A stretch of DNA of 64,000 nucleotides. Source: a bacterium UBP4_UBA6127 (GTDB lineage: Bacteria; UBP4; UBA4092). The stretch spans positions 101,877-165,876 of the forward strand of contig DIVR01000045.1 in assembly GCA_002428325.1 (NCBI GenBank), read 5' to 3'. The translations under genes and the position numbers were made by a program. Below, piece by piece: positions 26,174 to 34,958 of the stretch (position 1 is its first letter; every line of letters begins with the position of its first letter). The notes beneath the pieces were generated by a model. The model saw only the letters and a program-made list of their open reading frames with translations. It ran no database searches and was not told the origin of the DNA.

Positions 26174-27138
26174 TGAAACGCCCTTTTATTTCTTTTCTAG
26201 TGATTAGTTCACTGCTGCTGGGGTCAAGAATAATTGCCACTCCCGGGTCAGCCGCTCCTTCGGTCAGCCAGGATGCAGTGGGATTTGCTGAAATCAGTAT
26301 TAATAAGTCCGACCCCGGTGTTGCCTGGATGACAGGGGCTTGGCTGGGAGCGCCCCGGTCCAATTCACTTAAAAGTATTTACCGTAAATACCCGCTGAAT
26401 CGGACGGTGGTTGGCATTTATCCCTCAGCAGGAGCTTCCCTTCCTTTTGTCGTCGTTGCCCAATCCGGTAAAAACCTGGCCGGTGAAGTTGAAAAAAAAG
26501 AAATCCTCTCCATTATGCGACATGAGGTAGCCCAGGGCCAGTATAACCGTTCCAACTACCGGGGGTATGACCTCTATACCGGAACCCGGAGCAATAATAA
26601 AGGGAGTTTCGGTTTTTTCATTAAAGGAAACGAATTAGCCCTGGGGACGGATGCCAATGCCCTTCGAAAAGTAGCGGATGCCAGCGCGGGGACCGTTGCC
26701 CCCATGTCAGCCCAGGCCGATTACCGGGACCTTCGAAGCCGGATTCCCGCCGGAAGCGACCTGGTGTTCTTTTTTGCCAATCAACAGAATCAATTTGCCA
26801 ATACGCTGAGAAAACAGGAACGAAAATGGAAATTAAGTCTGCTGTTATCTTCGGGAGATTTAGCCGGGATGATGGGTGGATTCAATTTCGTAGATGGGGA
26901 TAAAATCACCGGCAGTATCGTTTTTAAGGCCAAAAACCCTAAAGCGATCCGGGATATTCAAGATGATGCCAATTTCATGGGAGAAGCCATTCGGCGTAAA
27001 TTCTCCCATGCTCATATCACTTATAAGAAACAAGTGACTGTCCAGGGGAATTATGTAACCCTTTCCTTCGAGATGAAGGGACTGAAACCCCTGTTCAAGG
27101 ATTTATTTACCGAGGGAGTCTCTTCCCTGCTGAAATAG
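26173..27138 (+). CDS. exported protein of unknown function, paralogue of the upstream gene
   Basis: 321 residues with a cleavable signal peptide (about 1-28, ending near SAAP). The C-terminal half, with FKAKNPKAIRDI and SFEMKGL, parallels the upstream gene. No enzyme motif recognised. The pair forms a two-gene operon that ends at a strong terminator at 27170. One partner is membrane-anchored and the other soluble or periplasmic, so a joint envelope role is plausible. Confidence 0.65.
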   Translation: MKRPFISFLVISSLLLGSRIIATPGSAAPSVSQDAVGFAEISINKSDPGVAWMTGAWLGAPRSNSLKSIYRKYPLNRTVVGIYPSAGASLPFVVVAQSGKNLAGEVEKKEILSIMRHEVAQGQYNRSNYRGYDLYTGTRSNNKGSFGFFIKGNELALGTDANALRKVADASAGTVAPMSAQADYRDLRSRIPAGSDLVFFFANQQNQFANTLRKQERKWKLSLLLSSGDLAGMMGGFNFVDGDKITGSIVFKAKNPKAIRDIQDDANFMGEAIRRKFSHAHITYKKQVTVQGNYVTLSFEMKGLKPLFKDLFTEGVSSLLK

Positions 27139-27169
27139 GTTCTGTTATTAATCCCAGAAATCCAAGAGA

Positions 27170-27200
27170 AACTCCCCGACTTATGGCTGGGGAGTTTTTT
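27170..27200 (+). terminator. terminator of the paralogue operon, overlapping the convergent gene end
   Basis: AACTCCCC and GGGGAGTT flank an 11-base loop and are followed by TTTTCTT. The stop codon of the convergent minus-strand lipoprotein gene lies inside the loop, so the structure may serve both directions. Confidence 0.8.
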
Positions 27201-27741
27201 CTTGGGCGGTTTCAGGTTGAAGGGGCTTTTTATCCATGCCCCTAATGGTATAGGGAAGCCGTTTGGCATTCCCCGACAAATCAATTTCTTCCAACTGGTA
27301 ATAATACTGGGTAAATTTGAAGATGCCATTATCCACAAACCGATACTCATGGGGTTCACTGGTAGTCCCATGGCCGGGAACCACCTGGTCAGTGATTTTC
27401 ACCCAGGGGCCCTCTTTGGAAAGGCTTCGGTAAATATTAAATCCGTAATTTTCCTGTTCCGATTCAGTTTTCCATTTCAGGGTGATACTCCCCTGAACCG
27501 TGGTATCCTCGGAAACCAGGGTTGTATCCTGGGAAGGAGCCGATTTCGAAGCGGTCGTTTCCTGACTTCGGGTATTTTCCATTGGAACCTGGGGTTGGGA
27601 TCTCACTTCAGGAAGTGAATCTTTTTCCCTTTGAAGAGTTTTGGAAGGGGTAACGCATCCGCTCAACAAGATACCCACTAAAAAGGAACTAAGGATACCT
27701 AAGAGTAAGTGGAATCTTTTTCTATTCTGAAATTGCCTCAT
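27181..27741 (-). CDS. lipoprotein with a fibronectin type III-like domain
   Basis: 186 residues. The signal peptide ends in the lipobox LLSGC (Cys at about 29). A low-complexity Ser/Thr/Gln linker (about 35-85) leads to an FN3-like domain (about 88-170) with LKWKTESEQENYGFNIYRS, a signature often seen in exported multidomain proteins of uncultured bacteria. The C-terminus is proline/glutamine-rich. Likely an outer-membrane-tethered surface protein; partner unknown. Confidence 0.75.
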   Translation of the reverse strand: MRQFQNRKRFHLLLGILSSFLVGILLSGCVTPSKTLQREKDSLPEVRSQPQVPMENTRSQETTASKSAPSQDTTLVSEDTTVQGSITLKWKTESEQENYGFNIYRSLSKEGPWVKITDQVVPGHGTTSEPHEYRFVDNGIFKFTQYYYQLEEIDLSGNAKRLPYTIRGMDKKPLQPETAQEKTPQP

Positions 27742-28147
27742 ATTTCTGGTTTCCTCCTGATTATCTTGCCTATCAATATAGGGGAAACACCTGATTACTT
27801 CAACCCGCTTTTGTCTCTTTTTACACTTTCATCTCCGGGTCAGCTTATGTGCCACCAGGAAGAATCACCCTTTTCTTGTCCGGAAATGACGGGGACAGAC
27901 CCAGGCTGTAGCCATCAGCCTGGGTCTGAGTCCCTTAGTGAGCCTGAAAATTCTCAGTTTCAGACAGTTGGAGAATCCAAAAGGTTGGAATATACTTTAA
28001 CTGTTCTAATGACTTGATTTGAGTTAAAGCAGTGTTTAATGATAGAATGCATCAGGCAAAAGAAATGGGATGTAGAACACAAATAAGACTGATAAAATCA
28101 GGAATAACGAAGCAAAAGCAGCTCTGTCAGGGGATTCATACATTGCT
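27742..28147. other. intergenic region with a dispersed hairpin
   Basis: About 400 bases between divergent genes. It holds the inverted copy of the hairpin repeat at 27896-27928 and should carry promoters for both neighbours, though I see no strong -35/-10 pair. No credible coding frame. Confidence 0.6.
27896..27928. repeat. dispersed hairpin repeat (copy 2, inverted)
   Basis: A perfect 13-bp stem (CAGACCCAGGCTG) with a 7-base loop. Its reverse complement matches the element at 16431-16463 at 26 of 27 central positions. Confidence 0.65.
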
Positions 28148-29404
28148 ATGAGACTAGAGACACAAATAGCAGTTTTAATGAATGACTTGTCGGAAGATGT
28201 ACTGTTGTCTTCTATTCCCCGGCTGACCCGGGAGCTTTCCGGGGCAGATGCCATTCTTCTGGCATTACCGGGAAAAAGCTCATCTCCCCATCATCTAACC
28301 TGGAAAACCGGCGGAGCTTGCGGTTCACTACGAGAAGATATCCAGGAATATGCCCTCTCTCCATGGCTGGAAGGGATAGATATGCCCCTTTCAACTTCCC
28401 GATGGATCACGGATATGCTGGAAGCTGAGGCCCCAGTAACTCCCAAGGAGAGGGAGTCTGCTATCGAAATGGGTTATCGGTCCATAGGTTTCATTCCTCT
28501 AGAGGGCAAAAAAGAGTCTGTAGGGCTGTTGGTTTTGTTTTTCACTCATGCCCGGGATTTTGAAATCAACTGGAAAACGGAATTAGGCCGATGGGCCACT
28601 TTCTGTGCTCTGGCCCTGGAACAAACCCATAGACCCTTTATAACAACGCCTTCTGTTCAACCAGCCATAATGGTTCCTCCATCGGAAAAATCAGAATCGC
28701 TGGAATCCGAGGAAGAGGGAGAAATCAACCTCACTCAGATGGGTATGATTGCCTCCTCTATCTCACATGAAGTAACCAATAGCCTGGATGGGATTAAAAA
28801 TTATCTCTACCTGATTAATTCGGAGATGCCTACAGACCACCCCCATAAGGAATATATGGAAATCATCGAGGGGGAGATAATCCGGGCCGGAAAAATCATT
28901 CGACAGCTTTCCGACCTGAATAAACCAGGGAAATATGCCAAATCCGACCTGAATCTGAATGAATTAATCGAATCTATCATCCCTTTGCTGGATTACCTGG
29001 TCAAAGGGAAGAATTATGAATTTAAATTAAAACTGGCACCCGATATCCCCCTGATTAAAGGGGTGCCTGAACAACTGAAATCCGTCCTGATAAATTTAAT
29101 GAAAAATGCCATCCAAGCTATGCCCAAGGGAGGCACTATCACTGTCAAAACAGGAAAATCCGAGGAACACCCCGGCAAGATTCAAATCATGGTGGCAGAT
29201 AATGGACCGGGGATCGCCAAAAAAGATTTAGAGAAACTGTTCCAGCCTTTCTTTACGACTAAAGAGAATGGGACAGGATTAGGCCTGACCATCTGCCGAC
29301 AGATTATCAAGTCCCATGGAGGGTATATCACCGTCGAATCCACCCTTCGAAAGGGAACTGAATTTACCATAACCCTGCCAACCGGCGAGGACCGTGAGGA
29401 ATAG
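28148..29404 (+). CDS. cytoplasmic sensor histidine kinase (GAF-like, HisKA, HATPase)
   Basis: 418 residues without transmembrane segments. An N-terminal GAF-like sensor (about 10-165) leads to a HisKA domain with the phospho-acceptor His in SSISHEVTNSLDGIKNYLYL (near 210) and a HATPase domain (about 300-415) with an N-box INLMKNAIQAM, DNGPGIAKKD and GTGLGLTICRQI. It is 19 bases upstream of an HD-GYP response regulator, which is the likely phosphotransfer partner. Confidence 0.93.
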   Translation: MRLETQIAVLMNDLSEDVLLSSIPRLTRELSGADAILLALPGKSSSPHHLTWKTGGACGSLREDIQEYALSPWLEGIDMPLSTSRWITDMLEAEAPVTPKERESAIEMGYRSIGFIPLEGKKESVGLLVLFFTHARDFEINWKTELGRWATFCALALEQTHRPFITTPSVQPAIMVPPSEKSESLESEEEGEINLTQMGMIASSISHEVTNSLDGIKNYLYLINSEMPTDHPHKEYMEIIEGEIIRAGKIIRQLSDLNKPGKYAKSDLNLNELIESIIPLLDYLVKGKNYEFKLKLAPDIPLIKGVPEQLKSVLINLMKNAIQAMPKGGTITVKTGKSEEHPGKIQIMVADNGPGIAKKDLEKLFQPFFTTKENGTGLGLTICRQIIKSHGGYITVESTLRKGTEFTITLPTGEDREE

Positions 29405-29423
29405 GAATTAAGGGGTTTATTTT

Positions 29424-30455
29424 ATGAAACCAAAAGATAAATTACTGGTAATCGATGACCAGAAAATTGTCCGAGACAGCCTGGCCAAGATACTCCGAAA
29501 AGCCGGTTATAACTGCCAAACGGCCGCATCTGCCCATGATGGGAGAGAATGCCTGAAAAAGGAAGAATTCTCCCTGGTCCTGACCGATCTTCGGCTGGGT
29601 GATGGAGATGGACTGGAAATCATTGAATATATCAAGAAATACCATCCCCAGACCCTGGTCATTCTCCTGACCGCCTATGCCAGCCTGGATTCCTCGATTT
29701 CAGCCCTGCGCCGGGGCGCCTATGATTACCTCATTAAACCCTGTAATGTGGAAGACCTTAAACATACCGTCGCCAGAAGCCTTGATAAACGCCGCCAATC
29801 CATGGAAAATGAGCGGCTCCGTTTTGAATTGGAACAAGCTTATTTTCTTACCGTAAAAGCCCTGGCCGCCGCTATCGATGCCAAAGATAAATATACCTGC
29901 GGGCATTCTGACCGGGTGATGCAATACACCATGGGAATTGCCCAGGAAGTCACCAGAAAATTAAAATCTTTAACCATTAAAGACATAAATGATATCCAAT
30001 ATGCCGCCCTGATCCACGATATCGGTAAAATCGGCATTCGGGACAATATCCTGACTAAACCCGGCAAACTCACTAATAAAGAATATTCCATTGTGAAACT
30101 GCATCCGGTGGTGGGATATGAAATCCTTAATGAAGTCCATTATCTGAATAATGTTAAACATATTGTCCGCCATCATCATGAATGGTACAACGGAACCGGG
30201 TATCCAGACGGGTTAAAAGGGGAAGATATCCCCATGGGAGCCCAGATCATCTGTGTTGCCGATGCCTATGATGCCATGACCTCCACCCGGCCTTACCGAA
30301 GAATGATGAGCCATCAGGAAGCCCTGGATGAATTGAATCGTTTTAGCGGCAAGCAATTTTCACCCAATATCGTAGATGCTTTCATGAAGGTTTACCACAA
30401 GCAACCGCACATTGTGGAGTCCACTCATTTGCCCCCGGGACTGCTTCCAGCCTGA
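29424..30455 (+). CDS. response regulator with HD-GYP output (RpfG-like)
   Basis: 343 residues: a REC domain (about 5-120) with acidic pocket DDQ, phospho-acceptor Asp in VLTDLRLG and Lys in YLIKPCN; then an HD-GYP domain (about 145-320) with HDIGKIG, HHHEWYNGTGYPDG and VADAYDAM. It should hydrolyse cyclic-di-GMP under control of the adjacent kinase. All phosphodiesterase motifs are intact. Confidence 0.95.
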   Translation: MKPKDKLLVIDDQKIVRDSLAKILRKAGYNCQTAASAHDGRECLKKEEFSLVLTDLRLGDGDGLEIIEYIKKYHPQTLVILLTAYASLDSSISALRRGAYDYLIKPCNVEDLKHTVARSLDKRRQSMENERLRFELEQAYFLTVKALAAAIDAKDKYTCGHSDRVMQYTMGIAQEVTRKLKSLTIKDINDIQYAALIHDIGKIGIRDNILTKPGKLTNKEYSIVKLHPVVGYEILNEVHYLNNVKHIVRHHHEWYNGTGYPDGLKGEDIPMGAQIICVADAYDAMTSTRPYRRMMSHQEALDELNRFSGKQFSPNIVDAFMKVYHKQPHIVESTHLPPGLLPA

Positions 30456-30536
30456 GGTCTCTGGACAATTACTCCTCAATCCGATATTCTGGGAAGAAGA
30501 ACAACTGTAATTTCAGCCTGAGAATGGTTCAAAAGA

Positions 30537-31538
30537 ATGCCGGAACTCATTGACCCTTATCATCGAATCATAGATTATCTTCGAATATCCATCACCGACC
30601 GGTGTAATCTTCGCTGTTCCTATTGTATGCCTTCAACCGGCACCTCCCTTCATCCGAAAAGCGAGATTCTTACCTATGAAGAAATCCTGAAAGTAGCCCA
30701 GGCCTGCCTGAGCCTGGGAATTAATAAATTTCGGCTGACCGGGGGAGAACCTCTGATGCGCCAAGGGCTGGAGGAACTTGTAAACAGCCTTTCCCAGTTA
30801 ACGGGCATCCAGGACCTGAGCCTGACAACCAACGGAATTCTATTCCCTCAACTGGGCAAAAAACTGGCCGAGTCAGGATTACAGAGAGTCAATATCAGCC
30901 TCGATACCCTAAACCCTGCAAAATTCCATAAACTTACCCGGGGGGGAGACTTAACTCAAGTGATGGAAGCTATCCAACTGGCTCTTCAATTGAATCTTCA
31001 TCCGGTAAAAATCAATGTGGTGATGATCCGGGGATTCAATGATGATGAGTTGGATGATTTCATCCATTGGGTATCAGGACAACCCCTAATACTTAGATTT
31101 ATTGAATTTATGCCGAATTCCGGCACTCTGGATGAGGCCTGGGGACCAGAGAAAGTCATAACTGCGGATGAAATTAGGGAAAGATGCCTGTCCTTAAGAG
31201 AGATGGAACCGATGGAAAATCCTGTTCATGGGTTTGGTCCTGCAGAATATTGGAATATCCCGGAAACACAAACCCGGGTTGGATTTATCAACCCCATAAG
31301 CAGTTTGCATTTTTGTGAAAGATGCCGGAGAATTCGGCTTTCGGCTGATGGGCATCTCCACCTTTGCCTGCACCATCCCTTTACTGTTGATTTAAAAACT
31401 CCCTTAAGGAAGGGAGCTAGTATTGAAGACGTGGCACGATTGATAAGAGAGGGAATCCTCCATAAACCCGGAGAACATCAGCTCCGAGAGGATTTCCATC
31501 AGTGTTTTCCGGGTTCCATGTCCCAAATAGGAGGATAA
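30537..31538 (+). CDS. moaA: MoaA, GTP 3',8-cyclase
   Basis: 333 residues. The radical-SAM cluster motif is in RCNLRCSYC, and GGEPLMR lies nearby. The second 4Fe-4S cluster that binds GTP is formed by CERCRRIR and the later cysteine in HLCLHH. The C-terminus ends in GG, as required for activity in MoaA. It makes 3',8-cyclo-dihydro-GTP in molybdenum-cofactor synthesis. No other moa/moe gene is in the window. It is followed 7 bases on by an exported amidotransferase-like gene. Confidence 0.95.
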   Translation: MPELIDPYHRIIDYLRISITDRCNLRCSYCMPSTGTSLHPKSEILTYEEILKVAQACLSLGINKFRLTGGEPLMRQGLEELVNSLSQLTGIQDLSLTTNGILFPQLGKKLAESGLQRVNISLDTLNPAKFHKLTRGGDLTQVMEAIQLALQLNLHPVKINVVMIRGFNDDELDDFIHWVSGQPLILRFIEFMPNSGTLDEAWGPEKVITADEIRERCLSLREMEPMENPVHGFGPAEYWNIPETQTRVGFINPISSLHFCERCRRIRLSADGHLHLCLHHPFTVDLKTPLRKGASIEDVARLIREGILHKPGEHQLREDFHQCFPGSMSQIGG

Positions 31539-31545
31539 GCTTTAT

Positions 31546-32373
31546 ATGAAACCTTTGGACCGCTATTCCATAGCCTGCCTGCTTATGGTTGGGTTATTAT
31601 TCTCCGGTCTGTTCCCTGCCAGTATGGCTGCCAAACCCATTAGAGTCGCCCTATATGCAGATGAGGGAACCCTGCCCCGTTGCCTGGACAGTACCCTGAA
31701 TATCATCAGCAAAGTCAAAGGAATGGAAGCGCAAACTCTGAAAAGCCAGGATATTCGGGAAGGGAAACTGGATAAATTTGATGTATTCCTGCTGCCTGGA
31801 GGCACGGCTTCGGGACAGAGGCAGTCTCTGGGACCGGAATCCTGCCGGATATTGACTGAATATATCCATAATGGAAAAGGGTTAGTCGCTACCTGCGCTG
31901 GGGCTTACCTGGCAGGTAAAGACTGGAATCCCAATAAACGGGATATTGAGGTCATTAATTCAGAGGTAAACGATTTAGACCATTGGGCAAGAGGGGTCCA
32001 AATGGTAGAATGTGAAATTTCCGGTTCTATCAAGGGTCAAAATGACAAGGTATTCTCAATATTCTATGAAAATGGCCCTCCTTTAGTGCCTTCAGACCTG
32101 ACGACCCTTCCGGCCTATAAATCCCTGGCCCGGTATCGGACCGACTTACATTCCCCAGAAGCTCCCCAGGGAGAAATGGGTGGAAAGGATGCCATTATCG
32201 CCGCCCCATTCGGTAAAGGAAAGGTCCTTCTGTTTTCTCCCCATCCGGAATTGACTGAAGGCTTGGAACCTCTCTTGATCCAGGGAATTAAATGGGCAGC
32301 CACCCCCCTGAAGAAGAATGAAAGGCTTTCCTGGGAATCCATCTTTGGAAAATGGGTACCCGGAAGGAATTAA
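31546..32373 (+). CDS. exported glutamine-amidotransferase-like protein (BPL_N type)
   Basis: 275 residues with a signal peptide (about 1-28, ending SMAA). The body matches the biotin-protein-ligase N-terminal/class I amidotransferase fold: FLLPGG near 85 and a nucleophile elbow VATCAGAYLAG near 118, with a late FSPHPE that could supply His and Glu. Exported members of this family have no known reaction. It starts 7 bases after moaA and is likely cotranscribed. Confidence 0.75.
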   Translation: MKPLDRYSIACLLMVGLLFSGLFPASMAAKPIRVALYADEGTLPRCLDSTLNIISKVKGMEAQTLKSQDIREGKLDKFDVFLLPGGTASGQRQSLGPESCRILTEYIHNGKGLVATCAGAYLAGKDWNPNKRDIEVINSEVNDLDHWARGVQMVECEISGSIKGQNDKVFSIFYENGPPLVPSDLTTLPAYKSLARYRTDLHSPEAPQGEMGGKDAIIAAPFGKGKVLLFSPHPELTEGLEPLLIQGIKWAATPLKKNERLSWESIFGKWVPGRN

Positions 32374-32407
32374 CAGCTTTCGCTTAAGCTCTAGCCCGAA
32401 TTTAGTG

Positions 32408-32413
32408 TATAAT
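32408..32413 (+). promoter_or_regulatory. candidate -10 box for fba
   Basis: TATAAT lies 59 bases upstream of the aldolase start, preceded by TG. No clear -35 hexamer. Confidence 0.35.
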
Positions 32414-32471
32414 TATTTGATTCCCATGAAATATTCATAGGAATACTCTTTGTTAAGGAGCGACACCAGAC

Positions 32472-33422
32472 ATGATTGTTACAACTAAAGATTTATTCAA
32501 GCATGCTTACGGAAAGTATGCTCTCGGCGCTTACAATATCAACAACGCCGAACAGACCATGGGCCTGTTTATGGGGAATATGGATTCCAAGGCTCCCTTT
32601 ATTATCCAAATCTCCAAGGGTGCCCGTAAATACACCCACAAATTACTCCTCGAAGGCATGATCCGAGCTGCTGACGAGATTTTCCCGGATGCTATTTTTG
32701 CCGTCCATCTCGATCATGGTGATGAAGAAACCTGCTATGACTGCATTAATTCAGGGTTTTATTCCTCCGTCATGATCGATGCTTCCCACATGTCTTTTGA
32801 TGAGAACATTGCTGCCACCAAACGAGTGGTTGATGCTGCTCATGCTAAAGGAATCAGCGTAGAAGCCGAACTCGGCCAGCTCGGTGGTGTGGAAGAAGAT
32901 ATTAAAGTTGCAGAAGGTAATGCTAAACTGACAGACCCGAAACAGGCTGTCGAATTTATTGAACGTTCCGGTTGCGATTCTCTGGCCTGCGCCATTGGAA
33001 CCAGCCATGGGGCCTTCAAATTCTCCGGTTCTCAGGGCCTTCATTTCGAAGTCGTTGAAGCCATCCAGAAACTCCGCCCGGGTTTCCCCCTGGTTCTCCA
33101 TGGTTCTTCCTCAGTTCCTCAGGACGAAGTTGAACGTATCAACAATGCCGGTGGTGCCATGAAAGGCGCCAAGGGCGTTGACCCTAACCAGTATCTCCCG
33201 GCTGCCAAACTCGGCGTCACCAAAATCAATATTGATACCGATGGCCGTCTGGTCTGGACCCGCGTTCACCGTGAATTCTTCCGCGACAAACCGGAAGTCT
33301 TTGATTTCCGACCGGTCGGAAAAGTCTTTATCGAAGAATACGCCAAATTCATCGCCAGCCGCAATGTGTTCCTGGGTTCTGCCGGCCAGCTCGATGAAGT
33401 TCGCGCTATCCTGAAAAAATAA
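32472..33422 (+). CDS. fba: class II fructose-bisphosphate aldolase
   Basis: 316 residues. Zinc ligands and active-site residues are visible: HLDHGD near 80, EAELGQLGG near 136, GTSHGAFK near 177, LHGSSS near 211 and NIDTDGR near 256. It cleaves or forms fructose-1,6-bisphosphate in glycolysis/gluconeogenesis. Together with eno this gives two central-carbon enzymes in the window. Codon use is visibly biased towards C-ending codons, unlike its neighbours, as expected for a highly expressed gene. AAGGAG precedes the start with longer than usual spacing, and a strong terminator follows. Confidence 0.96.
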   Translation: MIVTTKDLFKHAYGKYALGAYNINNAEQTMGLFMGNMDSKAPFIIQISKGARKYTHKLLLEGMIRAADEIFPDAIFAVHLDHGDEETCYDCINSGFYSSVMIDASHMSFDENIAATKRVVDAAHAKGISVEAELGQLGGVEEDIKVAEGNAKLTDPKQAVEFIERSGCDSLACAIGTSHGAFKFSGSQGLHFEVVEAIQKLRPGFPLVLHGSSSVPQDEVERINNAGGAMKGAKGVDPNQYLPAAKLGVTKINIDTDGRLVWTRVHREFFRDKPEVFDFRPVGKVFIEEYAKFIASRNVFLGSAGQLDEVRAILKK

Positions 33423-33447
33423 CTTGTTTTTCAACTTGTCCATTCCA

Positions 33448-33484
33448 AGCCGGTTGATATCTTATCAACCGGCTGTTTTTCTTT
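33448..33484 (+). terminator. intrinsic terminator after fba
   Basis: A perfect 12-bp stem (AGCCGGTTGATA with its complement) around a short loop is followed by GTTTTTCTTTT. Confidence 0.92.
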
Positions 33485-33540
33485 TCGTTAGACACTCGGG
33501 GTGATCTATCCATTTCTTTACAAATCAGTTCTCTATCATT

Positions 33541-33558
33541 TTTTGACACGTGTCAAAA
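33541..33558. promoter_or_regulatory. 18-bp palindrome TTTTGACACGTGTCAAAA (copy 2)
   Basis: A perfect palindrome 157 bases upstream of the antiporter gene. It differs from the copies at 15501 and 41811 only in the central two bases. Confidence 0.65.
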
Positions 33559-33714
33559 CTTCTTCGCATTCCCTTACCGAGAACCCCATCTCCTGTTGGG
33601 AAAGGGTCTTCTTTTTTCCTTTTTCCGGAGTAACTGATATAAAATACATTGTTCTGCCAAGACAAAGGGTAGTAGCTGGCATCCACAGTGTCCTCCAGAA
33701 AGGAGACGGAAAAA

Positions 33715-34941
33715 ATGGTGCATGTTCATTATGATTCATTTTTGATTTTAAGTGTCCTGGCCTTTCTGACCCCGATATTGATATATTCCATTAAAAAGGT
33801 AAAAATCCCTTTTGTCGTGGGGGAAATCCTGGTGGGGATTATCATCGGGAAAAGTTTCCTCAATATTATCCAAAACGACCCTTGGATTCATTTTCTCAGC
33901 AGTCTGGGATTGGCCTATTTATTGTTTTTAAGCGGCCTTGAAATTGATTTAGATTCTATTCTGCTCAAAAGAAATTCAAAAGGCACCGGGAATCATACCC
34001 TTTTATACTGTACAGGGATTTTCCTTTTATCCGTGTTAGTGGCCTATTTGTTTGCTGATCGGCTATTTGGCCCCAATATCAATCCCACCCTGTTTTTTAC
34101 GGTTTTACTAGCCTCTTCAGCGCCGGGTCTTTTGATGCCAGTCTTGAAAGAACGCAAGATTCTTAAAACCGAATATGGACAGATATTACTGATATTTTCG
34201 TTACTATGTGAATTTGCCTGTCTGATTGGTCTGACAGTGGTCTCCCAATCCATCGTGTCCGGACTATCCATCAAAAGCTTCCTGTTTGTACTGGTTTTTA
34301 TTGCCTCTTACATAATCTACAGGCTCATTACCCGATATTCCAATAAGTTTGATTTTTCCTTTGATGCATTTGAAGGGTTACACTTGAGGGTCAGGGCCGC
34401 TTTTGCTTTGATTCTGATCTTAGTGACCCTCTCGGATAAAGTTGGAACCGAAATCATCCTGGGGTCCTTTTTGGCCGGATTAATATTTTCAGCCATAACC
34501 AAAACCAGCCGGGAAAAAATGATGTATAAACTCGATATCATCGGATATGGTTTTCTGATACCGGTTTTCTTTATGATGGTGGGAGTCACTCTGGATGTAG
34601 GAACAGTCATTCACAGCCCTGCGGCCTTGTTTAAGATTCCCTTTTACCTGATGATTTTCTTTGCGGTTAAATTCCTGCCTTTTTTAACTCTGATGAAGAA
34701 GTTTGGGTTTTACAAATCCTTGGGCGCCGGGTTTCTGACTTCCAGCCAGTTATCTCTTTTGATTGTAGGAGCGCAGATAGGGTACAGCATCAAACTGATA
34801 GACAGTGCAAATTATACCGCACTGATTATCTCCACCATTATTTCCTGTGTCATATTCCCGATTATATTTGACCGGCTTCAGGAATTTGAAGAAGACCGAA
34901 GCCTGGCCCGAGAACAGGTATATGATGATTTTGAGGTTTAG
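33715..34941 (+). CDS. cation:proton antiporter (CPA2 type)
   Basis: 408 residues from the ATG placed after GGAGACGG; a Met nine codons upstream overlaps that site. Twelve or so hydrophobic helices are predicted across the whole length. Early blocks VGEILVGIIIGKSFL and LFLSGLEIDLDSI, and a later LGSFLAGLIFSA, match the NhaP/KefB-like exchanger domain. There is no C-terminal RCK/TrkA domain. It exchanges Na+ or K+ for H+ across the inner membrane; ion specificity cannot be read. A paralogue lies at 48848. Confidence 0.9.
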   Translation: MVHVHYDSFLILSVLAFLTPILIYSIKKVKIPFVVGEILVGIIIGKSFLNIIQNDPWIHFLSSLGLAYLLFLSGLEIDLDSILLKRNSKGTGNHTLLYCTGIFLLSVLVAYLFADRLFGPNINPTLFFTVLLASSAPGLLMPVLKERKILKTEYGQILLIFSLLCEFACLIGLTVVSQSIVSGLSIKSFLFVLVFIASYIIYRLITRYSNKFDFSFDAFEGLHLRVRAAFALILILVTLSDKVGTEIILGSFLAGLIFSAITKTSREKMMYKLDIIGYGFLIPVFFMMVGVTLDVGTVIHSPAALFKIPFYLMIFFAVKFLPFLTLMKKFGFYKSLGAGFLTSSQLSLLIVGAQIGYSIKLIDSANYTALIISTIISCVIFPIIFDRLQEFEEDRSLAREQVYDDFEV

Positions 34942-34958
34942 TGGCGGCCTGCGAAATA

